This document shows positions 33,196 to 40,864 of a stretch of DNA of 64,000 nucleotides, one piece after another. The stretch covers positions 9,198 through 73,197 of the forward strand of contig DASZNF010000085.1 in the NCBI GenBank assembly GCA_035551355.1, in the 5' to 3' direction. This stretch comes from DATATV01 sp035551355 (GTDB lineage: Bacteria; Actinomycetota; Actinomycetes; Mycobacteriales; Pseudonocardiaceae). How positions within the stretch are numbered: position 1 is the first letter of the stretch; each line of letters starts with the position of its first letter. The notes beneath the pieces are model-generated. The model made no database searches. It was not told where the DNA came from and saw only the letters and a program-made list of their open reading frames with translations. The position numbers and the translations under genes were made by a program.

Positions 33196-34719
33196 ATGAG
33201 CAGCGTGCGCGGGCGGCTGTCGGTCGGTCTGGTGCTCGGCGCCGGTCTGACCCTGCTGGTCGCCTGCGGCGGCAGCCCGGCCCTGCCGGAGGCCGCGGGC
33301 GGTCACCCGGCCATCGGCGCCGGCGGCGGCGCCACCAGCACCGCGCCCGGCACCCCGGCGCCCACCACCCTGCACACCGGAAACTCCCGGGGCAACACCG
33401 ATGTCGTCGCCTCCGGCGGCCCGGACGCGCCCTACAACTACGCGCCCAGCGTGCTGCGCGTCGGCAACAGCTACCGGATGTGGTGGTGCAGCCAGTTGCC
33501 CGGCGCGGCCCGGCCCGGCGACGAGATCGTCTCGGCAACCTCGGCCTCGCCGGACGGTCCGTTCACCGGTTCCGGCGGCGCGCCCGCCGACGTGCAGTTC
33601 GGCAACAGCCCCAGCGGATTCGACTCGCTGCACACCTGCGATCCCTCGGTGATCGCGGTCGGCGGCGTCTACTACCTGTACTACACCGGCACCTCGGATC
33701 CGGCCGGCGACAACAACTCCATCGGGCTGGCCACCAGCACCGACGGCGTGCACTGGACGCGGGCCAACGGCGGCCGGCCGATCGTGAGCACCTCGGGCGA
33801 GGTGCACCGGGCCAACGCCTACGGCGCCGGCCAGCCCTCCGCGGTGTACCTGGACGGCTGGTACTACCTGATGTTCACCGACACCACCGGCGGTGCGGCG
33901 GCGAGCAACGGCGCGGGCCAGTTCGTCCTGCGGGCCAAGGACGCGGCCCTCACCAACACGCTGCAAGCCTTGGGCCCCAACGGTTTCGGCTCGGTGCCCA
34001 GCACGTTCGCGCCGCGCCGGACCAGCATCCTGGCCGGGTTCACCGCGGACTGGATGTGGGTGGACGCGTTGAACGCCTTCGCCATCGCCGCCGACACCGG
34101 CGCGGGTACGACGATCACCTTCTGGGACGCCGACTTCCGCTACCACCCGTACAACCCGATCCAGCTCGACGGGGCGTGGAAGGAGGGCCCGGGCTTCGTC
34201 CGGCGGGCGGACGGGCACGCGCCGGTCAACACCACCGACCCGTGCGGCCGGGTGTCCTTCGACTTCTACCGGGCCACCCAGCAGGGCGCCGGGCCGACCG
34301 GGATCGCCCACTTCGGGGTGGACGCGCTGGGCGTCAGCGGCTGCGCCACCACCCCGCAGGCGCTGGACGTGCTCAACGGCTTCGTGCTGCCCTCCCCGCA
34401 GCGCACCGTCTACCTGGTGGCCGACGGCGTGCTGGTGGAGGTGGAGCGCCGCTCGGTGGCGCTGGCCCTGGCCAACGGCATGACCACCACCTCGGTGCCC
34501 GCGCTGGCCAAGGTGACGGTGGCGGCCACCGTGCCGGCCGGAGTCCAGGCGCTCACCGCGCCCGGTCGGCCGGTGGCGCTGCTGGCCTCCGACGGCAGGC
34601 TGTGGACCGTCGGCTCGACCGCGCTGGCCGCGCTGAACTCCTCGCCGGTGACCACGGTGTCCACCGGCCAGTGGGACGCCTACCCGCGCGGGTTCGACCT
34701 GGCCGAGCTGCGCGGCTGA
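33196..34719 (+). CDS. Secreted lipoprotein with glycosidase-like beta-propeller
   Basis: A 507-residue exported protein: a signal peptide with lipobox LVAC (LTLLVACGG, Cys about 22), a low-complexity Ala/Gly/Thr linker, then repeats typical of five-bladed beta-propeller glycosidase-like proteins (APSVLRVGNSYRMWWCSQ; CDPSVIAVGGVYYLYYTGTS; QPSAVYLDGWYYLMFTDT). Acidic residues at propeller entry points (CDPS) resemble GH43-type folds, but I cannot identify a complete catalytic triad. It probably acts on, or binds, an extracellular glycan. GGGAGG lies 9 nt before ATG 33196. Its 3' end overlaps the opposite-strand gene by 40 nt. Confidence 0.8.
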   Translation: MSSVRGRLSVGLVLGAGLTLLVACGGSPALPEAAGGHPAIGAGGGATSTAPGTPAPTTLHTGNSRGNTDVVASGGPDAPYNYAPSVLRVGNSYRMWWCSQLPGAARPGDEIVSATSASPDGPFTGSGGAPADVQFGNSPSGFDSLHTCDPSVIAVGGVYYLYYTGTSDPAGDNNSIGLATSTDGVHWTRANGGRPIVSTSGEVHRANAYGAGQPSAVYLDGWYYLMFTDTTGGAAASNGAGQFVLRAKDAALTNTLQALGPNGFGSVPSTFAPRRTSILAGFTADWMWVDALNAFAIAADTGAGTTITFWDADFRYHPYNPIQLDGAWKEGPGFVRRADGHAPVNTTDPCGRVSFDFYRATQQGAGPTGIAHFGVDALGVSGCATTPQALDVLNGFVLPSPQRTVYLVADGVLVEVERRSVALALANGMTTTSVPALAKVTVAATVPAGVQALTAPGRPVALLASDGRLWTVGSTALAALNSSPVTTVSTGQWDAYPRGFDLAELRG

Positions 34720-35321
34720 CGCTTGGGCAGCGGGTTGGGCTTGGGCAGGTCGGCCACCAGATCCCCGCTCAGGGTGGTGGTTTCCGCGTCCCGCGACATC
34801 GTCGCGGTGGCACGAGGCGCCGGGGAGGGCCGCGGCGTGGGGGAGGGGGCGGCCGCGGCGGCGGCAGGCACCGCGGCGGAGGTCTCGTCGGCGACCGGGG
34901 AAGTGGCGGTGCCCGGTTTCGGGGTCGGCGCGGTCAGCCTGCTGCCCACGGCCAGGCCCAGCCCGGCCGGGATGAGGATGAGCAGCGCGGTGAACGCCGC
35001 GCCCCCGGTCAGCGCCGAACCCAGCGCCCACACCCCGGTCTCGTCCACGAACAGCGCCTTGCCGATCACCCCGAGCAGTCCGGCCAGCAGGCCGCCGAGC
35101 AGGGAGCCGTAGAACCAGACCATGCCCCGCCGGGGACCGGCCAGCCGCAGCCACCCGTCGATGCCGCCCCACAGACCGGCCACACCGACCAGCACCGCGA
35201 GGGTCACCGGCGCGAGCACCGAGGTGCTCGACGGATGATCTACCTCGAATTTCGCCAGGATCGTCTGTGCGACCGCGTTCACCACGGCCATCGCCACACC
35301 GCGCACCAGCCAGGGTTGCAT
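34680..35321 (-). CDS. B-4DMT-like small membrane protein with disordered tail
   Basis: A 213-residue protein with four hydrophobic segments in the first about 125 residues (LVRGVAMAVVNAVAQTILAK; VTLAVLVGVAGLWGGIDGWL; GSLLGGLLAGLLGVIGKALF; TALLILIPAGLGLAV) and a long Ala/Pro-rich cytoplasmic tail ending in a basic stretch. The four-helix N-terminus fits the B-4DMT family seen next to pepP/efp in actinobacteria. The start MQPWLVRG matches the family and is preferred to an upstream Met. The last 40 nt overlap the end of the convergent lipoprotein gene. The function is unknown. Confidence 0.8.
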   Translation of the reverse strand: MQPWLVRGVAMAVVNAVAQTILAKFEVDHPSSTSVLAPVTLAVLVGVAGLWGGIDGWLRLAGPRRGMVWFYGSLLGGLLAGLLGVIGKALFVDETGVWALGSALTGGAAFTALLILIPAGLGLAVGSRLTAPTPKPGTATSPVADETSAAVPAAAAAAPSPTPRPSPAPRATATMSRDAETTTLSGDLVADLPKPNPLPKRQPRSSARSNPRG

Positions 35322-35386
35322 CGGACCAGGGTACGTGTACCCGTCGGTAGCCACGAAGGGCACCTGATCTCGTTACGATTTCGAGC

Positions 35387-36496
35387 ATGTCGCACGCTCC
35401 TGCCCTGCGCCGATCGGCGCTGCGGGCCGCCCTGCGCGCCCGGGATCTGGACGCGCTGTTGGTGGTCGGCCTGCTCAACATCCGCTACCTCACCGGGTTC
35501 ACCGGATCCAACGCCGCCCTGCTGGTGCACGCCGAGGACGAGCCGGACGCCGAGACCGGCACGGTGTTCTGCACCGACGGCCGCTATCTGACCCAGGCGC
35601 AGGTCCAGGCGCCCGAGCTGACCCGGGTCATCGACCCGGCCTGCGGCCGGTCGCTGGTGGCCCGGGCGGCCAAGGACGTCGCCCGGCACCGCAGGCTGGG
35701 CTACGAGAGCCAGCATGTGACCGTGGAAGGGCTGGACGCACTGACCGAGGCCGGTCCCGGGCTCATGCTGACCCGGGCGCCCGGCCTGGTGGAGGGATTG
35801 CGGCTGGTCAAGGACGAGGACGAGATCGAGGCGCTGCGGACGGCCTGCGCCACCGCGGACCGCGCGCTGGCCGGGCTGATCGAGCGCGGCGGGCTGCGGC
35901 CGGGCCGCACCGAGCGCGCGGTGGCCCGCGATCTGGAGGGCCGGATGCTCGATCTGGGCGCGGCGGGCGTCGCGTTCGAGTCGATCGTGGCGGCCGGGGC
36001 CAACTCGGCCATCCCGCACCACCGCCCCGACGACACCGAGCTGCGCACCGGGGACTTCCTGACGCTCGACTTCGGCGCCCAGGTGGACGGCTACCACTCG
36101 GACATGACCCGCACCGTGGTGCTCGGCGCGGCCGCGGACTGGCAGCGCGAGCTGTACGAGCTGGTGTCGGCGGCCCAGGCGGCCGGGCGGGCGGCGCTGG
36201 CGCCGGGCACGGAGAACCGCGCGGTGGACGCCGCGGCCCGCGATCTCATCACCGCCGCCGGCCACGGTGAGCAGTTCCTGCACGGCCTGGGACACGGCGT
36301 CGGACTGGAGATCCACGAGGCTCCGGCGCTGTCCAAGACCGGTGCCGGTAGACTGGCCGCCGGCATGGCGGTCACCGTCGAACCGGGGGTCTATCTCGCG
36401 GGCCGCGGCGGAGTGCGCATCGAGGACACCCTTGTGGTGCGCGATGGCACACCGGAGTTGCTCACCCTGACCACCAAGGATCTCGTCGTCGTGTAG
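35387..36496 (+). CDS. pepP: Xaa-Pro aminopeptidase / M24 metallopeptidase
   Basis: A 369-residue creatinase-fold peptidase removing N-terminal residues before proline. The N-terminal domain covers about 1-135 (NIRYLTGFTGSNAALLV). The catalytic domain contains the five metal ligands: Asp in LDFGAQVDGYHSDMTRT (two), His in GLGHGVGLEIHE, Glu in VTVEPGVY and Glu in RIEDTLVV. It precedes efp by 54 nt, the conserved pepP/pepQ-efp-nusB order. Confidence 0.95.
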   Translation: MSHAPALRRSALRAALRARDLDALLVVGLLNIRYLTGFTGSNAALLVHAEDEPDAETGTVFCTDGRYLTQAQVQAPELTRVIDPACGRSLVARAAKDVARHRRLGYESQHVTVEGLDALTEAGPGLMLTRAPGLVEGLRLVKDEDEIEALRTACATADRALAGLIERGGLRPGRTERAVARDLEGRMLDLGAAGVAFESIVAAGANSAIPHHRPDDTELRTGDFLTLDFGAQVDGYHSDMTRTVVLGAAADWQRELYELVSAAQAAGRAALAPGTENRAVDAAARDLITAAGHGEQFLHGLGHGVGLEIHEAPALSKTGAGRLAAGMAVTVEPGVYLAGRGGVRIEDTLVVRDGTPELLTLTTKDLVVV

Positions 36497-36550
36497 CCGG
36501 CGGGGGTCCGGCCCACCCACATCACTCGCGTAACGGAGAAAGCTGGAGTC

Positions 36551-37114
36551 GTGGCTACCACCAACGACCTGAAGAACGGCATTGTCCTGAACCTGGACGG
36601 CCAGCTGTGGACCGTCACGGCGTTCCAGCACGTCAAGCCGGGCAAGGGCGGTGCGTTCGTGCGCACCACGCTGAAGAACGTGCTGTCCGGCAAGGTGGTC
36701 GACCGGACGTTCAACGCCGGTCTGAAGGTCGACACCGCGACCGTGGACCGCCGCGACATGACCTACCTGTACCAGGACGGCACGGACTACGTGTTCATGG
36801 ACGGCGACACGTTCGAGCAGCTCAACGTGCCCGCCCAGACCGTCGGCGACGCGGCCAAGTACATGCTGGAGAACTCCACCGCGCAGGTGGCCACGCACGA
36901 CGGCGTGCCGCTGTACGTGGAGCTGCCCACCTCGGTCGAGCTGATCATCCAGCACACCGACCCGGGCCTGCAGGGCGACCGGTCCACCGGTGGCACCAAG
37001 CCGGCCACGCTGGAGACCGGCGCGGAGATCCAGGTGCCGCTGTTCGTGTCCACCGGCGAGAAAGTCAAGGTGGACACCCGCGATGGCCGCTACCTCGGCC
37101 GGGTCAATGGCTGA
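36551..37114 (+). CDS. efp: Translation elongation factor P
   Basis: A 187-residue EF-P with three beta-barrel domains. It relieves ribosome stalling at polyproline. The tip of domain I is KPGKGGAFVR, with Lys at the position modified in other bacteria; no EpmA/EarP modification gene is in the window. The end KVKVDTRDGRYLGRVNG is standard. The GTG start is preceded by GGAG. Confidence 0.98.
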   Translation: MATTNDLKNGIVLNLDGQLWTVTAFQHVKPGKGGAFVRTTLKNVLSGKVVDRTFNAGLKVDTATVDRRDMTYLYQDGTDYVFMDGDTFEQLNVPAQTVGDAAKYMLENSTAQVATHDGVPLYVELPTSVELIIQHTDPGLQGDRSTGGTKPATLETGAEIQVPLFVSTGEKVKVDTRDGRYLGRVNG

Positions 37115-37153
37115 CCAGCCGCTTCCCGCACCTGTGGTCTTCCGGTCCGCCGC

Positions 37154-37573
37154 ATGAGCGCCCGGCGCAAGGCCCGTAAACGCGCGGTCGACGTACTCTA
37201 CGAGTCCGACATCCGCGGCGTTGACCCGGTGACCCTGCTCGCCGAGCGGGTGGGATCACCGGACGTGGCCCCGGTCAACGACTACACGGTCACCCTGATC
37301 GAGGGGATCGCGGCGCACCTGAGCCGGATCGACGAGATCCTGGCCGAGCACTCCGAGGGCTGGTCGCTGACCCGGATGCCCCCGGTGGACCTGGCCGTGC
37401 TGCGGCTGGGCCTGTACGAGCTGCTGTGGGCCACCGACGTGCCCGACCCGGTGGTCATCGACGAGGCCGTGGAACTGGCCAAGGAGCTGTCCACGGACGA
37501 CTCGCCGCGGTTCGTCAACGGGGTGCTGGGCCGCATCGCGGGCATCGCCGACCAGCTGCGCGCGGTGCTGTGA
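37154..37573 (+). CDS. nusB: Transcription antitermination protein NusB
   Basis: A 139-residue all-helical NusB, which with NusE binds boxA RNA during rRNA transcription. Seen: ARRKARKRAVDVLYESDIR (boxA-binding basic helix), LRLGLYELLW and the family ending DDSPRFVNGVLGRIA. It is 40 nt downstream of efp, probably the same operon. Confidence 0.97.
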   Translation: MSARRKARKRAVDVLYESDIRGVDPVTLLAERVGSPDVAPVNDYTVTLIEGIAAHLSRIDEILAEHSEGWSLTRMPPVDLAVLRLGLYELLWATDVPDPVVIDEAVELAKELSTDDSPRFVNGVLGRIAGIADQLRAVL

Positions 37574-37624
37574 GCGAGGGCGGTCGGGCAACCGAGCGCG
37601 ACTGGCGCAAGTGACGTGACCGGC

Positions 37625-37650
37625 TCGCCTCCGCCATCCGCCGGAGGCGA
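37625..37650. terminator. Bidirectional terminator after nusB
   Basis: A perfect 9-bp stem TCGCCTCCG/CGGAGGCGA with an 8-nt loop, between nusB and the convergent gene, abutting the latter's stop codon. Confidence 0.75.
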
Positions 37651-38028
37651 TCAGGAGGTCTGCGCGGGGCCGATCTGGGGCGGCGCGCCGAGCAGGTCGC
37701 GCATCCGGGCCCGGAGCTTGTCGCGCGGGATGCGCAGCTTCTCGGTGGGGTCGTCGGGGGAGACGCTGACCGCCTGGGCGCAGTAGGGGCAGCGCTTGCC
37801 CGGCGGCGCGATCAGGAACGCCGCGGTCACGATCTCCCGGCACACCGCGGCGAACCGGCCGGTGCAGGACTGGATGCCCGCGGCCATCATCTCGTCGGTG
37901 ATCGCGTGGTCCACGCCGTCGACCGAGGTCAGCCAGGTGGTGAACAACCGGGAGCCGGTGCGGGAACAGCCGCGGTCGGCGTCCGGGCCGCCGCCCGTCG
38001 CTTCGCTGCGTTGCCGCCTGATTGCCAC
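37651..38028 (-). CDS. Hypothetical protein with CPYC motif
   Basis: A 125-residue protein of unknown function. A basic, disordered N-terminus (MAIRRQRSEATGGG) is followed by a helical region and a CPYC pair (RCPYCAQAV) that could form half a zinc site or a redox motif; Cys residues earlier (GCSRTG, IQSCTGR, AAVCRE) might complete it. The GTG start lacks a Shine-Dalgarno but lies 7 nt after a -10-like TAGTCT (38041-38036), so it may be leaderless. The coding signal is good, but I recognise no family. Confidence 0.7.
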   Translation of the reverse strand: MAIRRQRSEATGGGPDADRGCSRTGSRLFTTWLTSVDGVDHAITDEMMAAGIQSCTGRFAAVCREIVTAAFLIAPPGKRCPYCAQAVSVSPDDPTEKLRIPRDKLRARMRDLLGAPPQIGPAQTS

Positions 38029-38035
38029 GTGTCAC

Positions 38036-38041
38036 AGACTA
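38036..38041 (-). promoter_or_regulatory. Candidate -10 element (TAGTCT)
   Basis: The minus-strand TAGTCT is followed by 7 nt and the GTG of the CPYC protein gene, a leaderless arrangement. Confidence 0.4.
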
Positions 38042-38123
38042 CAGTCGGATTGTTTTTGGCACATCGTGCCGGGAACCCAATGATCACAGAGGGTTCTGGT
38101 CTCTCGGCACGAAAACCGATTAA

Positions 38124-39428
38124 TCAGCTTGTGAGCACGGCCGCGCCGAGCCAGTGGCACACGTGCAGCGCCAGCTCCACGTCCAGCCGGTTGTCCGCAA
38201 CCGGCCGGCCCAGCAGCTCCTCGGCCTTGTGTACCCGGTACTGCACCGAGTTCTTGTGCATGGTCAGCCGGGCCGCGGCCGCCGTGTAGCTGCTCCCGGC
38301 GGCCAGGAACACCCGCAGCGTCTCGCGCAGCCGGGCGACCTGCTTGCCCGCCCCGGCCAGCGCGCCGAGCGTGTCCGACACCCAGGAGCGCGCCGACTCG
38401 AGATCCCCGGCCAGCAGCGCGATCGCGCCGACGTCCCGGAAGGCCAGCACCCGCTCGGCCGTCTCGCCCGCGGCCAGCGCCAGCAGCTGCACCCGGCGGG
38501 CCTGCCGGTGGGTGTGCCGGAACCCGGCCACCCCGGCGCACGGCTCGCCGAAGGCCAGCCGCATCTCCGGCGCGCTGACCGCCCGGGCCCTGTCCAGCAG
38601 CGTCGGGGCCTGCTTCGGCTCCTTCTGCTCGGACGTCGTCGTGTCCGGGTCGGTCGCGGTGGGGTCCTCCGGCATCGGCAGCCACACCCAGGCGCTGGAC
38701 TCGTCCACCGGCACGAACAACGGCCGGTGCGCGCAGCCGAGCTGTTGGGCCAGTTCGATGGCCATGGTCTCCAGGCCGGGCAGCGCCTCGGCCGGCGTCC
38801 GGCCCCCGGACCGCCAGGCGATCATGCCCACGTGGGTGCCGTGCAGCCGGTAGCCCAGCGCCGCCTCCACATCGTCGGCGTCCACCGCCTCGTGCTCGTC
38901 CAGCAGGGCCTTCACCCGGGCCGAGCGAACCGCGTTGCGGTTGAGCAGCCAGCGGTCGCGTTCCTCCTCGTAGGCGGCGACCACCTGCTGGGTGACCCGG
39001 TCGATGAAGGCGAAAGTGACCGACATGGCGCGGCGGCCCATCGCGCCCAGCAGCTCCGGGTCGGCGATGTTCTTGGTGCCCACGGCCATGGCGTAGTCCA
39101 GGATTGTGGTCTGGCCGAGCTGGTAGGCCCGGATCAGGTCGATCACCGGAGTGCCGCGCTGGGCCAGCCTGCGGGCGTACTCCATGGCCGCGGCGGGCGC
39201 CTCGACGCGGGAGGGGTCGATGTTGTGCTGGAAGATGCGCAGGCAGGTGTCGATGTTCTGGTACAGGCTGGCCGCGAGCAGGCTGACCACCTGCTGGTCG
39301 TCGTGCACGAGCTGCGGCAGCTCCCGGTCGTAGACGCCGATCAGCTCGGCGGTCAGCTCATCGGTGCGCGCGCCCAGTTCCGCGGCAAGCTGGGCGGTGC
39401 ACTCGGCCACCACTGTGTCGTCGACCAC
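38124..39428 (-). CDS. PucR/CdaR-type transcriptional regulator
   Basis: A 434-residue regulator: an N-terminal sensor-like helical region (about 1-180, RsbR/RsbT-type in appearance), a middle GGDEF-like/PucR central domain, and the C-terminal PucR HTH (about 360-430) with YTAAAARLTMHKNSVQYRVH and RPVADNRLDVELALHVCHWL. It probably responds to a small metabolite; target genes are unknown. GTG 39428 lies 6 nt after a -10-like TAAACT with no Shine-Dalgarno. It follows bldD on the same strand but probably has its own transcript. Confidence 0.88.
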   Translation of the reverse strand: MVDDTVVAECTAQLAAELGARTDELTAELIGVYDRELPQLVHDDQQVVSLLAASLYQNIDTCLRIFQHNIDPSRVEAPAAAMEYARRLAQRGTPVIDLIRAYQLGQTTILDYAMAVGTKNIADPELLGAMGRRAMSVTFAFIDRVTQQVVAAYEEERDRWLLNRNAVRSARVKALLDEHEAVDADDVEAALGYRLHGTHVGMIAWRSGGRTPAEALPGLETMAIELAQQLGCAHRPLFVPVDESSAWVWLPMPEDPTATDPDTTTSEQKEPKQAPTLLDRARAVSAPEMRLAFGEPCAGVAGFRHTHRQARRVQLLALAAGETAERVLAFRDVGAIALLAGDLESARSWVSDTLGALAGAGKQVARLRETLRVFLAAGSSYTAAAARLTMHKNSVQYRVHKAEELLGRPVADNRLDVELALHVCHWLGAAVLTS

Positions 39429-39434
39429 ATGATC

Positions 39435-39440
39435 AGTTTA
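39435..39440 (-). promoter_or_regulatory. Candidate -10 element (TAAACT) for leaderless PucR gene
   Basis: The minus-strand TAAACT, 6 nt before GTG 39428. No -35 is clear. Confidence 0.45.
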
Positions 39441-39465
39441 CCGGGTCCGCCAAGCCCGCCTCGGG

Positions 39466-39492
39466 GCCGCGGCTGGCCGATCCGGCCGCGGC
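39466..39492 (-). terminator. Hairpin candidate after bldD
   Basis: An 8-bp stem GCCGCGGC/GCCGCGGC with an 11-nt loop, 34 nt after the bldD stop on the minus strand. Confidence 0.45.
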
Positions 39493-39526
39493 GTCCGGAA
39501 GGTATCCTGTTGATCGAGGTAGCTGA

Positions 39527-40015
39527 TCAGTCCTCTTTGGACGGGCGGGCCTCGGGCGGCAGCACGCCCCAGTCGATGAGCTGCTCGGTCAGCTCACCCG
39601 GGGTCATGTCGTAGATGATCGCCAGCGAGCGCAGGTCCTCGGTCCGGATGGACAGCACCTTGCCGTTGTAATCGCCGCGCTGGCTCTGGATGGTGGCCGC
39701 GTACCGGGCCAGCGGGCCGACCTTCTCCGCGGGCAACTGCCCCAGTCGTTCCAGGTTGATGACGATCTTGGTGGCGGGCTCGGCGCCGGAGGGCACCCGG
39801 CCCTCGGGCAGCAGCTCGGCCACCGGAACCCCGTAGAAGTCGGCCAGCTCGGCCAGCTTCTGCACGGTCACCGCGCGGTCGCCCCGCTCGTAGGAGCCGA
39901 CCACGACCGCCTTCCACCGGCCACCCGACTTCTGCTCGACACCATGCAGTGACAGGCCCTGCTGCTGGCGGATGCCGCGGAGTTTGGCGCCCAGCGCCTT
40001 GGCGTAGTCGCCCAT
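39527..40015 (-). CDS. bldD: BldD, c-di-GMP-responsive developmental master regulator
   Basis: A 162-residue BldD. The N-terminal HTH (about 1-75) reads KLRGIRQQQGLSLHGVEQKS and KAVVVGSYERGDRAVTVQKL. The C-terminal domain (about 85-162) carries the c-di-GMP signature RxD-x8-RxxD exactly: RGD, eight residues, RTED. In Streptomyces a c-di-GMP tetramer joins two C-terminal domains so that BldD dimerises on DNA and represses sporulation genes. ATG 40015 has GGAGA 9 nt upstream. A BldD-box-like site lies 66 nt before the start, which fits autoregulation. It is divergent from pyrR. Confidence 0.96.
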   Translation of the reverse strand: MGDYAKALGAKLRGIRQQQGLSLHGVEQKSGGRWKAVVVGSYERGDRAVTVQKLAELADFYGVPVAELLPEGRVPSGAEPATKIVINLERLGQLPAEKVGPLARYAATIQSQRGDYNGKVLSIRTEDLRSLAIIYDMTPGELTEQLIDWGVLPPEARPSKED

Positions 40016-40080
40016 GTGACGGTTCTCCGTTCGTTCGCCCCGTCAGCCGGTATGGGTGAGCCGCGGGGAGCCTGAGATCG

Positions 40081-40093
40081 ATACGCAGAGTAA
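40081..40093. promoter_or_regulatory. BldD-box-like site upstream of bldD
   Basis: ATACGCAGAGTAA matches the Streptomyces BldD box TnACnCwGnGTnA at 8 of 9 fixed positions; only the first T differs. It lies in the bldD-pyrR divergent region, 66 nt before the bldD start. Immediately adjoining it, GAGTAA-TGG-TTACTC adds a second outward half-site. Confidence 0.55.
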
Positions 40094-40245
40094 TGGTTAC
40101 TCGCCGTCTTCACCAGGTCAAGCTGATCGGACTGCTGCATCCGGGTCTTTTGTCCGAGACCACCCGGAAGGCTTACCGTCCCCGCCTGATACCGTGCAGG
40201 TCAGAACCGGTGCGCCCGCCACAGGCGTGCCAGTCGACGTCCTTT

Positions 40246-40281
40246 AAGGACCCGTCCGGTGAGGCGGGGAAGGAGGTCCTT
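40246..40281 (+). promoter_or_regulatory. Stem that can sequester the pyrR ribosome binding site
   Basis: AAGGACC (40246-40252) is perfectly complementary to GGTCCTT (40275-40281), which contains part of the AAGGAGGT Shine-Dalgarno of pyrR. Alternatively GGAC (40248-40251) can pair with GTCC (40239-40242) just upstream. The two foldings exclude each other, a switch-like arrangement around the PyrR-binding loop. Confidence 0.55.
40251..40268 (+). promoter_or_regulatory. PyrR-binding loop in the pyr leader
   Basis: GTCCGGTGAGGC (40254-40265) fits the core of the PyrR-binding loop consensus ARUCCNGNGAGGYU at every core position and is closed by CCC/GGG. It ends a few bases before the pyrR Shine-Dalgarno. 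In mycobacteria PyrR binds such a leader and blocks translation when UMP is high; the same is expected here. Confidence 0.82.
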
Positions 40282-40282
40282 C

Positions 40283-40864
40283 GTGGCGCCACGTCAACGT
40301 GGCGCGACGGAATCCGCCGGTCAGCGAGAGCTGCTGTCCGCGGGCGACGTCGCGCGCACGATCGCTCGAATGGCTCATCAGGTCATCGAGAAGACCGCTC
40401 TGGACTCACCGGGCGTGTCCCCGGTCGCCCTGTTGGGTATCCCGAGCCGGGGTGTTCCGCTGGCCGGCCGGCTGGCCGAGAAGATCGCCGAGTTCAGCGG
40501 CGTGCGAGTGCCCGCGGGCACCCTGGACATCACCCTCTACCGCGACGATCTGCGGCATCGCCCGCACCGTCCGCTGGAACACACCCAACTGCCCGAGGCC
40601 GGTATCGACGGCACTCTGGTCATCCTGGTCGACGACGTGCTGTTCTCCGGCCGCACGGTGCGCGCCGCGCTGGACGCCCTGCGCGATCTGGGCCGCCCGC
40701 GCGCCGTGCAGCTGGCCGTGCTGGTCGACCGCGGCCACCGGGAACTGCCCATCCGCGCCGACTACGTCGGCAAGAACGTGCCCACCGCCCGCACCGAGGA
40801 CGTGGCCGTGCAGCTGGCCGAGTTCGACGGGGTGGACCGGGTGCTTTTGGAAGGTGGCAAGTGA
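40283..40864 (+). CDS. pyrR: PyrR, bifunctional pyr operon regulator / uracil phosphoribosyltransferase
   Basis: A 193-residue type I phosphoribosyltransferase-fold RNA-binding protein. Seen: LLGIPSRGVPLAGRLAEKI, the conserved TLDITLYRDDL, and the PRPP loop VILVDDVLFSGRTVRAALDA. It senses UMP and binds the leader hairpin just upstream of its own gene. GTG 40283 has AAGGAGGT with a 5-nt spacer; GTG 40259 is inside the PyrR-binding loop and is not preferred. First gene of the pyr operon, with a TGATG overlap to pyrB. Confidence 0.96.
   Translation: MAPRQRGATESAGQRELLSAGDVARTIARMAHQVIEKTALDSPGVSPVALLGIPSRGVPLAGRLAEKIAEFSGVRVPAGTLDITLYRDDLRHRPHRPLEHTQLPEAGIDGTLVILVDDVLFSGRTVRAALDALRDLGRPRAVQLAVLVDRGHRELPIRADYVGKNVPTARTEDVAVQLAEFDGVDRVLLEGGK

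Noticed and set aside
40088..40102. GAGTAA-TGG-TTACTC as a canonical BldD box
   Set aside because: The half-sites are in outward order (GnGTnA then TnACnC), opposite to the consensus; the overlapping ATACGCAGAGTAA is the better candidate.
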